Origin: Dolomedes plantarius
Taxonomy: Eukaryota > Arthropoda > Arachnida > Araneae > Dolomedidae
NCBI GenBank assembly: GCA_907164885.2
Contig: OU015495.1
Span: 207,886,560-207,950,559 of the forward strand
Direction: 5' to 3'
DNA length: 64,000 bases
Shown here: positions 24,016 to 34,923 of the stretch, in pieces
Layout: each line of letters begins with the position of its first letter
Position numbering within the stretch: the stretch's first letter is position 1
Made by a program: the position numbers and the translations under genes
The notes under the pieces: model-generated
The model's input: the letters and a program-made list of their open reading frames with translations, nothing else
The model's database searches: none
Told to the model about the DNA's origin: nothing

Positions 24016-24379
24016 CCCCCTTAATGTCCGTTCTTACAAAGGGGGTATGAAATTTCCCATTCTAAACAGGAAATCGGAAAAATTATCCCCGTAAGCTAAA
24101 GGTTAATACTCGAGCTCGACATGCTGTTTTTAATGTGGAAAATGCGAGCGAATATACGAGGAGTAGCGTGATTGCCATTTCAAAATAATTAGCAATTTTG
24201 TATCAAACTTTTAAATAGAACCAGTTTTTTTAAATTAAGTTTTATTATATATACTGGTGAATCCCACATGTCTGAAAGCAGGAGTTTCTAAATTTAATAC
24301 TCTAGTCGGATGAGTAGTTTTGAAGGTGAAGAGATGTAAAGTAATAGAGTGTGACTGCCGGCATAAAATTACTTGCTAT

Positions 24380-24907
24380 CAGTGGCGTTGCAAAGGGGGG
24401 GGGCAAGGGGGTCTATCATGCCCACTCGCAGAGGGGCTATCATATCACTCACAGAGGGGCGCCAGTGTAAGATCCATATATTATATTACTATATGTTTTC
24501 GAGGTGGATGCCAATATAAGGTCTATATATTACATTACTATATGTTTTTCAGGGGAGGGCCCCAATATAAGGTCTATATTATATTACTATATGTTTTTCG
24601 GGGAGGCCGCCAATATAAGGTATATATATTATATTACTATATTATTTTGTGGGGGGCGCCAATATAAGGTCTATATATTATATTACTATATGTTTTTAGG
24701 GGAGGGCACCAACATAAGGTCTATATATTATGTTACTATATGCTTTTCGGGGGGGGGAGTGCCAATATAAGGTCTACATATTATGTTATTATATGTTTAT
24801 TGGGGGCGCCAATATAGGGTCTATATATTATATTACTATATATTTTTCAGGGGGGGCGCCACAAAGGTATCGTGCCCCGGGCGCCAGTTATGCTCGCTAC
24901 GCCACTG
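24380..24907. mobile_element. hAT-like MITE with an internal minisatellite
   Basis: Starts CAGTGGCGTTGCAAAGGG and ends GCTCGCTACGCCACTG, the CAGTGGCGTAGC inverted end known from hAT elements. The 8-bp flanks are CTTGCTAT (24372-24379) and CTCGCTAT (24908-24915). The empty site CTCGCTAT is present once in copy B (44475-44482). Plus-strand ORFs across it only read through the minisatellite. Confidence 0.88.
24460..24860 (+). repeat. Minisatellite, about 50-bp unit, eight copies
   Basis: Unit GCCAATATAAGGTCTATATA, then TTATATTACTATATGTTTTT and a G-rich run. Copies start near 24460, 24510, 24562, 24610, 24659, 24709, 24761 and 24809. The G-run length varies from unit to unit. Confidence 0.93.
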
Positions 24908-25152
24908 CTCGCTATCTTTCATCCAGATTTTGAAGAAGAGAATCCATTTTCTTGTCGGTTCATAACTAGTTATTCCATTTATTATAATGGTAAAACACAC
25001 CACTCTAAGGGTGACCTTAGCTGGACAAGTTGCTTAGGTGGGAAGTGGAATGGGTTTATGGATGTGAAATTAGAGAAATTGAATGACTTCGACTATGAAA
25101 TAACCATTAATTTTCAATCCGATTGTAATAAGAATACATTTTTTTCTGTTAA

Positions 25153-26145
25153 GGGGACTCACGACTCTTAACCCTTTAAGGGGCGACAACCACCACATTT
25201 GCATGGTGCAAATTTTTTTTACCGATATTTTTAACCTTAAGAATCTTGAAAATTTTTCCATTGAAAGGCTGCAAAATATTTTTACTTCTTTAACTTAAAA
25301 ACAGATGGCAGTACTAGTCATTTTTATGCTCATTTAACTGGAATACATTGAATGCAAGTGAAAAAAAATACAAGATATAGGTGTTTGCACTGTGCAAAAG
25401 GCGCCCCTCAAAGGGTTAAGTCGAGGAAATAAGGCATATTTTCATACTTTTTGACACTTAGCAACTATTTCAATTTACTCCAAATTTTTCCAAATTTTAT
25501 GTATATGATAAATTGATATATTTATTTTAATAAACAAATTTTAAACTCTCAAAATAATTTTAAGTAATATTTTTTTAAATGCTTTAGATATAACTTGTTT
25601 TTTATGCATTTTTATTGTATACTGGCTTGCGCGCAGAACTATGAAATTAATTTCACACTTAAATGTATAATTCCTGTTTTATATTTAAAATAAATAATTC
25701 AAAATGCAGTTGAACATAAAGCATTCAACATAAAAATATTCTTTCAATTTTTTTAAAACTGCTCAAAATAGACTTAAAATTTTGTTAAATTTTTGCATTA
25801 ATTGACCCCTGAAAAAATAACAAAATGTGCAGTGATTGCGATAATTCTAGTTCAGACTCAATGAAATGACATGATTATGCATTGATAAAAATTTCACGGA
25901 ATTGTGTTTCATAGTTTTGAGATATCAGTTGCGGAATGATGCCAAATTGCATTTTGAGAAAAATAAGTTTAAAATTTTTCTTACCATAAACTTGATCAGT
26001 AATTTAATATTTAGAATACCAATATCTAAGGAACTAAGCGGAATATTTTTATGCGGTTTGCTTTATTTTATTCAGAAATGATCAGGCTTTAACATATATT
26101 TAAAAAAAATCGAATGTTTTAAAGATTTAAGGGTAGTGAGTCCCC
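25153..26145. mobile_element. Kolobok-like MITE (copy A), with nested MITE
   Basis: The left end is GGGGACTCACGACTCTTAA and the right end, reversed, GGGGACTCACTACCCTTAA. TTAA copies lie at 25149-25152 and 26146-26149. The same element lies at 44727-45472 in copy B, without the nested unit 25172-25415. The interior is AT-rich with no coding. Confidence 0.78.
25172..25415. mobile_element. Short TTAA-target MITE inside the Kolobok-like MITE
   Basis: Ends CCCTTTAAGGGGCG and, reversed, CCCTTTGAGGGGCG; 244 bp. TTAA at 25168-25171 and 25416-25419; copy B has one TTAA here (44742-44745). CCC starts and a TTAA target are piggyBac-like. Confidence 0.85.
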
Positions 26146-26149
26146 TTAA

Positions 26150-26400
26150 TGAAAGTACCTTATTTGCGTGATGGTAAAGCGCACCCGTCAGGTTCCAAAT
26201 TTAAACCTCCGATCGAACAAGTTGATTTTAATGTGAAGAAAAATTCGTAGTAAAATTTAAAAGGGATAACGTCGTTGCTGTTAAAAAAATCCATAGTAAA
26301 TTTTAATCCCATCGTTCAACATCATCGATTACTACGGATTCATTAAGGCTCATTTTTTATGTAATGGTAAAGTACTTCCCTCCGCTAAACACGAGTCAAA
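26150..26400. other. Possible decayed tRNA-like SINE sequence (copy A)
   Basis: GCGTGATGGTAAAGCGCACC followed by AGGTTCCAAATTTAAACCTC loosely resembles the A and B boxes of a tRNA-derived SINE. The same text is at about 45495-45540. There is no tail or TSD, so this is weak. Confidence 0.25.
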
Positions 26401-26500
26401 NNNNNNNNNNNNNNNNNNNNNNNNNNNNNNNNNNNNNNNNNNNNNNNNNNNNNNNNNNNNNNNNNNNNNNNNNNNNNNNNNNNNNNNNNNNNNNNNNNNN
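26401..26500. other. Assembly gap (100 N)
   Basis: Exactly 100 undefined bases, a typical fixed-size scaffold gap. It cuts copy A at its right end. Confidence 0.99.
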
Positions 26501-26990
26501 TTTCAAAAACATGTCACAAAACCACAACAGCTACTTTAAAACATACACGAATATATCTAAAAACGGCTGTATTAAAATTCAAAACCTAAACAGAAATGCT
26601 CAACCGCTACTTTAAAACACGCAAAAATATCTAAAAACAGCTGTATTAAACTTCAAAACCTCAGCAGAATACTCAACCACTTATTTAAAACATACGCAAA
26701 TATATCTAAAAACGGCTATATTAAAATTCAAAGCTAAACAGAAATGCTCAACCGCTACTTTAAAACATACGCAAACTATATAAAAAAACGAAGACATTAA
26801 ACTTCCAAAAACATTACACATATCCGCAACATCTATATTAAAACATACGCAGATATATCAAAAAACGAAGACATTAAACTTCCAAAACATTACAGAAATC
26901 CTAAACAGCTACTATGAAACGCAACAAAAATATCGAACACCGGTATATTAAACTTCCAAAACACTACACAACCACAACACCTATTCAGGG
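26501..26990 (+). repeat. Satellite array, about 75-bp unit, roughly six copies
   Basis: Unit AAAACATACGCAAATATATC, TAAAAACGGCTGTATTAAA, then CAAAACCTAAACAGAAATGC and TCAACCGCTACTTT. Copies begin near 26538, 26614, 26687, 26762 and 26838, and decay toward 26990. The array touches the gap, so its true length is unknown. Confidence 0.88.
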
Positions 26991-26999
26991 TTGCAACAA

Positions 27000-27370
27000 A
27001 AAACAACATCACGCCAAATCGCATGGCTGCCAGACCAAACAAAAAAATCGCTAAAAATAAAAAAAATCTCCAAACATAAAAAAATCGCCAAATTGAAAAG
27101 GTGCGTGAAACACATCTGTACCAGAAGAGGTTGTAATAGTGCTTTGATGTTCTGATGAATTTGTTAAATTTAAATAAAAGAATCTTGTGAAACCGAGTCA
27201 ACACCCTCACTGCATGTGGAACCCAAAAAGGATATCGCCCCATAACTTAGGAGGGTGATTTTTTTTACAATATCGACTACTTTATACTGGGAGATTGAAA
27301 AAGAAAAAAAACCGCTCGGAAACCTGTGACTATCTGATATTGCGTCCTTGGACCAAGTACGGTGTTTTAC
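27000..27370. other. Unique sequence between satellite and copy B
   Basis: No match to the sequence left of copy A (before 16113). No recognised protein or terminal repeat. It marks the left junction of copy B. Confidence 0.5.
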
Positions 27371-28688
27371 AAGTTTCATTGTCCGTTCTATAAGGTATCC
27401 TGCAAATAAAAATTTCATATTATAGGCAAAAGAAATGAGAATGGAACATTTTTAATGAGTCCAATTTTTGATACGATTAATAATTCATAATTCATAATTA
27501 TTCATCTTATTAATAAATTAATAATTATTAATCAATTCATAATTATTAATAAATTCATAAATTATTTCATCTTGTAAATTTTAACCACTTTTACATATCT
27601 ACGGTATAATCACATATTCAAATTTGAAGCAAAGCCATTTAAAACAAAAAAAGTTAGGTTTGAAGGTCACTGTCCCCTTAACTACTCGCTAAAGAAATTA
27701 TAACGTAATAAAACCTTATGGTGACTGGCTAAAAATGTAGCCAAGAAAACTGCTGCACTAGCAAGGCGTGAAAAAGACGGGAAGGGGCTCAGCTGCTGTG
27801 GACTGCGGTTGCTGTTGATATCACAGTTGATTGGTTTTCCTCATACCGCGATGTCAGATTTGTCTAGAATCTGAAGTGGACGTCACCACCAATTGAAGGA
27901 GGGAATTTGAATAAGCGGTATTTGACTACTACTAATTTGAATAAACAGCAAAACTGCAGCACCACAAATTCATAAATCCTTTATAAAAAAGATTTTTATT
28001 CGGCAGAACACATACATTACCCCATTATTCTTTTAAAAAACCCTAAAAATCATTTTGTACTTCATGGCTACAATTTATTTGGTTTAGGGCACTTTTTACT
28101 ATTATCCGCTCTTTCCAGCTAACTTTTCATTTGCTGTTTTTTTTCATTTTTGTCTTAGAAAGCTATGTTCCCGATGTTAATGCATTATTGGACTTCATTT
28201 GGATGTTTAATATTGTTATTTATGATTTCTCTTGAACAGTCCCATTTTCCAAAGCTATTAAAAAAAGTTTTCAGTGGATTCATTTCCCCCAAGAGATATC
28301 ACTATAGTTTTTCTTCCAGATCTCCAACGAGTGAGAAGTTATATAAACTTTCTTTCAATAGGCATAGCATTTCTTTCAAAACACTGCTAATGATTCCATT
28401 AACATCGTGTTCGAAATTTTAATCACGGTATTGAGTTATGGAATTCATCTGAAAAGTTTTTGGAATTTTAAGGATTAATACCTGTATAAGCATTTCATAA
28501 AAGTGTAAGCATATCATAGTTTTAATTTGGTTTATACTAAACAGAAATTTTGAAATCATTAATGATGCTAAATAATTCAGCCCATCACTATAAATGTATT
28601 TAATCGGCAGACGTTTTCCCATTGAAATTCGTAACTTTTAATTATTTATAACGTGAAGTGAGATTCATTAATAGTAATCACATTCTAC

Positions 28689-29524
28689 TGTGACCAAGGA
28701 AGCCTAGGTGTTAATGCGTAGGAATTTGGTACCTATGGTGCTCGAATCGAATCCTTAAGAGCGTCACTGAATGTCTTCCTGTGCAAGCGGTATCCGTAGG
28801 CCGGAAAGTCCTTCCGTGTGGTGGCAAGGGTTGGAAGAAGATGATACGAGCACACCAGATGTCGCCTCTGGTGGTGCTTAGTCAAAATCGTGGTGTCGTC
28901 GGGCATAAATAGGTCTCCAGCCATTGAAGTTTCTGTGGCTGTGAGGCAAAAAATTGGAGACAGAGCTTTTTGACCCATCACCCTTTTATATACCTAGTCT
29001 GGAATGTGTTCCGACCAGCGTCCATTTGGGCCAACCACAACACAATTCTAGTATAGTCGCTTTTCATAGGTGTCTTCATAGTTAATTCTTCTGTCATTTA
29101 CTTTGTATCTGTTGAAGGGCGATCCCTCTTCCTTGACTAGACCTAACCGCCTCTGGGTCCGTTGCTCTGAGTTATAGGAATGTATTACGCGGTTGACGAC
29201 CATACACGGTCATAGTCCCAAAATTATATATTACACATATGCTTATACTGGGACACACCACACACACTATATATACACATGTATTACAAATTTCACTGTT
29301 CAATAAAACCACGTGAAGGCACTTCACACGTGCAAACCACTTTTACGAGCTCTTGTACACCCGACCTTTCCTCTTTTCGAGTTGGGCCGAGAATGTCCAA
29401 CCCGTCTGCTTCTGACTTCCCGCCAAACGGGTTCCTCCCCCCTCTCGCTCGACCACCTCCAAGCAAGCAGTTCCGGTCGGTGAATCAACAGGGGGGGGGG
29501 CGTAAATAGGATCCATTCCTGACA
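28689..29524 (-). other. GC-richer block, possibly a solo LTR (copy B)
   Basis: Counterpart of 17415-18251. Relative to copy A it has a 3-bp in-frame insertion near 28840 but also a 1-bp insertion near 29063 that breaks the longer minus-strand ORF. That argues against a functional protein. Confidence 0.3.
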
Positions 29525-32500
29525 GTATCACTGCGAGTTTCTGAATCTCTGAAAAGGTTTCATGCATGAAAAATAGCAGAAGATAAAATTGCCTTGAAGA
29601 ATTTATTTTTTATACCTTTAGAATTGAGCTCATGTAAAATTAAAATGATCTAAACAAAAAAACAAACCAGTTTGTAAAAGTTTTTTTGTGTTTAAAAGAA
29701 TTGTTTTGGAAATTAAATATTTCTCCTCTTATAAATGCTTTACACCATCTGATCCGGTTCCATTAAATAATTGAATACCCGCTTGCAGTAAAATAATTAG
29801 ATATTTCAAGCTTACACGAAAAAATATTATGGATAAATTTCCTTCAGAGTAAATTTATACTCATGAAATACTCTGCGTATTAAGTCAAATTCGCTAATTC
29901 TAAATGCGAGTCCATTTGTTCAGGAATAAATTCAATGTTATGAATCATAATTACGTTCGCTGTTTCAGCATCATATGCCCTGTTTCATACATATTTGACA
30001 TTGCAACAATTGGCAGCCCATTTCACGAGTTTCTCAATCAGATTTAGTTTCTCATCTAAATAATTTCCCGAGTCCTGAAATAAGGATTACTAATGTATCT
30101 CTACCGACAGAAACCAGATATTAAATGTGCATCATACTTTTGATATCATTGAGCTCTTTTCAAATTAGTGACTTGTTAATCACAAAGATAGCAATGCACA
30201 ACCTAACATTTTAAATATCAAGAGAATACAAAGCGTGGTTGAAAACACTTATTGGTATTAGGGGCTATTGTATTGGGAAGTAGCCTGGTGTTTATTTAGT
30301 TTTGGGAAATTAGGAAGTATTCAAATTCAACATCATAATCAGAGCTCTTTCAGCGTGTTACATACGATCAGTTAAACTCATTTTAAAACAAAGGTAGACG
30401 TTGACCATTTAACCCCACTTTATTTGATTATAAACATTTTTACACGTTTGTTCAACATGAATTTTGTAAACATTGACATTTGAATTATCGTATAATATAC
30501 CGGGTGGTTATAATTAAACTTCTCCTATAAACGGCATCCTACAGCGCAAACGGGTGAACGGAATGCAACGAAATTTTGTATATGGGCAATACACGAGATG
30601 CGCTCACGGAATTTCGGAAAAAAAAAAATTAGTTCCAAAATGTCCACCAGAGGGCTCCTTTTCGGAAAAAACATGAAATTTAACACAATAAACGACTGAT
30701 ACTTATACGATAAAGTTAAATATCAATAAAAGTAACTACATATAATATAATTTGTATGTATCAAATACATAAGTAATTCTTTCAGAAAATGTAATCCATC
30801 AAGTACGCCAATCCCTAACACAATAATAATATAAAATATATAATTATTTTATAATACCTATATATTTATATATAAATTGTATATAATATTTTAAATATAA
30901 AATAATTTAATACTTAAAAATTTCTAGAATTAGTATGCAGTGTTAAGAGACGCAATAAAAAATATGGAAAAATTAACAATTAAATTTGGTCTACAGAAAG
31001 TAGGACTTTATGGAAAAGATAGTCTTTACTATATTCAGTAAAAACTAGCAATATGAAAGTATCTCTGAGTCGAAACACAACAGTGTATGTAATGGTAGCA
31101 AATTTGAGGTATTTTGCCTAGTTTTTATTACTTTTTTATCTGCTTATTATTTTATTCCGATAAAAAAGCCAATTTATTAAGAGTTCCTTTTTGCTACTTT
31201 AGAGTCAATGTTTTTAATGTTCCTTTTTACCCCCTGGTTATTCGCTGTTCCGGTGGTATCTTTGTGACTATACGTTAAAGATCAAAAGTAATCTAACGGT
31301 ATGAAAAATAAGTTTAACGTTACCAGTCGCAGTAACTTTAGTCTCTTAAACTAAGACTTGATTTGATATCGAGAAAAGTATATACACCATAACTAATGTG
31401 ACATTAATTTAAACGTTATTTAAACTCTTCTAAAAATATTTATTTCAGATGACAAAGTGGGGGGAGAAATAAACCTTCAAAGGTTTTATAGAATGTTGCG
31501 TAGTTTCTGGAAACTTGAAATGGAATATTACTTTTCGCGCATAAAAGAAGTAAAGAACTTTCTAATAAATTAACGCAGTGAATAAATGCTCAACCGCATT
31601 AAAATATTAATTGTAACAGCAGTTAAGGAAGTGAAATATAACGCAAAGGCGTAAAATTAAAGCGACGTATGTCAGTAGAGACATAAGTATTTAATATCAC
31701 TGGATTCCTTCCTTTGCGAAAATAATAAGGCAAGCATAAACGCATCATAACTGAGCGATGAATGCCTCAAATTTTCCCGAATCCCGAAAAAACAGAAGCT
31801 TTCTTGGTCTTTCTAGTCAAGCATTGAACACCGACATTATAACGTCTATTGTGGATATTGAGAAGCTGTGATTTTTTTTGTGTTTACCGCAGTTTGATGT
31901 AAGTTATAATTTGCTTCTACTGTGACGCATCTATGAGCCACTTTTATCAGTGCCTCTCAAATCACCTTTACCTCAAAATGAAGATCACACAAAATGGCAC
32001 ACTGAATCATTACAGTCTATTGTATAAATGTATCAAAATCTTTTTGAATTTGTATGAAAAAATCTATTCTTCACAGTATCATAATTAACAAAATAAAGGT
32101 ATTCGTTCTGTTTCAAGGAATACGGTGAGCAATTCGATAAACGATATCTTAGCATTTAATGCAAATAAGTTCCCTCTTTATTGCTTCAGATATAGGCTAT
32201 GTTTGTCAATTTAGTACATTACACAGCAATTTGCGCTCTGTTTTTCTTCCGTAGCCTCAGTTTTCGTTAATGAATAAAAAGTTACATCTTACTTAGAATT
32301 ATTCATCATCTCCTATTAATAATTAGTTTTTCTAGTTTAAGATTCTTCGTAGGGTATTCAAACGGCACTAGGATTCTCTACATCTTCTGCTGAAATGCTG
32401 TATTTATGTAAAGCGAGACTTGAATAACTGACTTGGGAAGTAAATAAGTTAAACTGTAATAATTTATTCATGATACTCCAGGACATTTTGAATTCTACTA

Positions 32501-32902
32501 ATAAAGAACCTAGAAACGCTACACTTCAAAATTGTTTGTATCTGTTTGCATTCCAATTATTCGCTAAAATATTCAATCCATAATGCTGATAAAATGTTTA
32601 AGATAGAGATTTCTGTCTATTCTTTAGACTGAAATAAGATTTAAGACTCAAAACTTGATTGAACTTCTTCTGCAGTCAGTCGGAATTAGGCCCCCTCACC
32701 CACCTTTGAATCTTAACATTAGATGTCGGAATAGCAGATTTTGCAGGTTGAATATATACGACTTCATGTGTTGTATGTATGGCATACATTAAATTCTCAG
32801 TTGCGATTGTTATCTCAAACATGTCTGTTGATTTAATGAATAGCAGTTACTAGTGTTAACTGTTAATTTAGATAAGATAAAAAATAAATATAAAACTGGT
32901 AC

Positions 32903-33221
32903 TGTAACCAACTAGTTTAAACAAGGCATCATGACGCAAAAACTCTGACTCCTTGGACAGAAACAACCACTAGAGTTCGTGGCGATGCCCTTTGAACTCT
33001 TTTTTGATGAGAAGAAGTATTGGCAGTTGATCCAATGTTTCCATGCTTGTAGCAGCATATTTTCGTGTGTTCCTGTATAATTGTTAAATTTGTGTTAAAC
33101 TATACTTAATTGTTATGTCTTCATTAAAATAGTAAAATGTCACCTCGGGTTTCATTATTTATTGCCGGGATTGAGTTTTTTTTTCTCGGGTATTATGTGA
33201 CTGTTCCGGTGAATAGCCACA
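32903..33221 (+). repeat. Gypsy 5' LTR
   Basis: 319 bp, TG..CA ends, identical to the 3' LTR except for a T9 versus T8 run near 33176-33184. Confidence 0.97.
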
Positions 33222-33224
33222 TAA

Positions 33225-33243
33225 ATGGCGCCAACACGTGGGG
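33225..33243 (+). promoter_or_regulatory. Gypsy primer-binding site candidate
   Basis: TGGCGCCAACACGTGGGG lies a few bases after the LTR end, the usual place and TGG start for tRNA priming. I cannot assign the tRNA from memory with confidence. Confidence 0.6.
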
Positions 33244-34923
33244 TATCCTGTTGTAACGGGTAAAAAGTTTTTATTAGTTGTTGGTCGCTAAAAATAGCAC
33301 CCAACTATTTTATTTTGTTTTGACTACATTGGATCGGCTCGATTTTTTTTTTTAGCTTCTACTCAACTTAGTAAAGCGAATGCCTGCACTTATCTGGTTC
33401 GTCGCGACAACAGCTCGTTTGGTCAGAAATAAGTGTCTTTTGATTTTTTATATGTATTTTGTAGTATATATGTATAAAATGTTTTGGCAATCGGGCCCTA
33501 TATTGATATTAAATAAGGTATTTCTATGAATTTTAAAGTAAAGTCTTTATAAAATTTTTGTAACTGTTGTTCTAAAGAAAAATTAAAAGTGTTCTTGGCA
33601 CCAAGCCCAATGAATGTGTAATGTTTAAGTGTATTGATTATAAACTTTTTAGTGTTAACAAGTGCTCTTAACAATCTAATTAATTTTGTGAAATATTTTT
33701 ACATTTAATCATTGAAATCGGTGTTCTAAAGGTAACCCTAGCTGGTATTTGAAACCGATAGTAAAGCAATCCTTGCTATATGAGAACCAACAGCGTTCTA
33801 ACATTAAATTCTAACTGTGTAATATTACGTTTGGTCAGAAATAAGTATCTGTTGTACTTTGTATGTGTATTTTGTAGTATATATGTATAATTATTGAAAT
33901 CGGTGTTCTAAGGGTAGCCCTAGCTGGTATTAGAAACCGATAGTAAAGCAATCCTTGCTATATGAAAACCAACAGCGTTCTAAGATTAATTCTGACTGCG
34001 TAATATAGAATTTTGTTTATTTTATAACATTTTGATTATTGTTGTATTTTCTTGTTAAAACCCATGTTTTCAAGTAATATAGAGCTGGAATTTTTTTAAA
34101 TTTCGCTTTGATTTTGATTTTTGGTTGAATCTATCTTAATGGAAATTCTGTTTTGTTTTCAATACTTAAATTTAAAATTGTTTTTGGTTTAGAATTCTTT
34201 AATTCTAATTTGGTTTTTTGTTTGAATTCTTTAATTCTAACTTGGTTCTCGTTTTAAATTTAATTTTGGTTTAAATTTTCCTTTTGTTTAAATTTAAGCT
34301 TGATTTGAAATTCTTAAGTGTAAACTTTGTTTTGGATTTGAATTTTGAATTTGATTTTGTTTTAGAAATTGAATTTTGTTTTAATTCTTAATTACAAACT
34401 TTTGAATTAAATTTTGTTAGGTATTTTGTTTAAAATTCTGGTTTTGAAATTCATTTAGAATTTTAGTTGATTCATCGCTATTATTGTTTCGATTTTGTAA
34501 GAATTCTATTATTACAGGATTGGCATGGTACTAAGTTCAAAACTTAATTGATTTAATTGTGTAAACCTTTCATTGTTGAATAATTTAAAAGAAAACTTTT
34601 AAATTTTAAGAATATTTAGTAACTTTTGATTTTGTTTTGTTTAAAAGAGAAAGTAGGCATATTGTTTTGTATTCACTAACAATGTTCTGTTTATGTTCTA
34701 CCAATCTTGTATTACTAATATTTTATTTCAGCTTGCACACTTTATACACCAGTTTAATAAGATATTGTTTAGGACTGTTACACCCAATTAGGACCTAATT
34801 TTGTCAGGACTCTATACCATAAGAGTTGTCATAGATTTCTCAGTGCCACACTGTTAGGACGGTATTTTTACGTCCACAAAATTTCGTTGGAACTCTCCTT
34901 CTCCCCTCCCCTCTCAGGCAACA
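33244..34923 (+). other. Gypsy 5' leader with tandem duplications
   Basis: A long (1.7 kb) untranslated leader. A block starting ATTGAAATCGGTGTTCTAA at about 33712 is repeated at about 33893. GTTTGGTCAGAAATAAGT at 33418 recurs at 33830. From 34080 to 34480 the sequence is T-rich with irregular TTTGAATTCTTTAATTCTA units. No ORF of note. Confidence 0.8.

Larger units (their letters stand above)
22941..24102. mobile_element. piggyBac-like MITE carrying (TA)n, copy 2, with nested Helitron
   Basis: TTAA (22937-22940), then CCATTTCCTTACGGGG at the left. At the right CCCCGTAAGCTAAAGG, then TTAA (24103-24106). It is the same family as 12020-12743 in inverse orientation: GAATACGGG, AAAGGGGGTATGAAATTTC and the end sequences are shared. 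Copy B has the undisturbed site CTACTTTAATACTCG with a single TTAA (40996-40999). This proves the boundaries and the 4-bp target duplication. Two (TA)n tracts remain either side of a Helitron (about 23073-23870). Confidence 0.88.
16113..26400 (+). repeat. Duplicated locus, copy A
   Basis: Aligns colinearly with 27371-45726, starting AAGTTTCATTG in both and ending at GAGTCAAA, where copy A meets the N gap. Differences are scattered substitutions, many 1-3 bp indels and whole transposons. Copy A alone carries the elements at 22941-24102, 24380-24907 and 25172-25415. After removing copy-specific elements both copies are about 8.3-8.4 kb. I see no host gene in it. Confidence 0.95.

Noticed and set aside
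24320..24965. Overlapping plus-strand ORFs of 60-115 codons with repeated YYITICF-like text
   Set aside because: They read through the 50-bp minisatellite of a hAT-like MITE, and copy B lacks the region.
26364..26615. ORF crossing the N run
   Set aside because: It spans undefined bases and the satellite array; it is meaningless.
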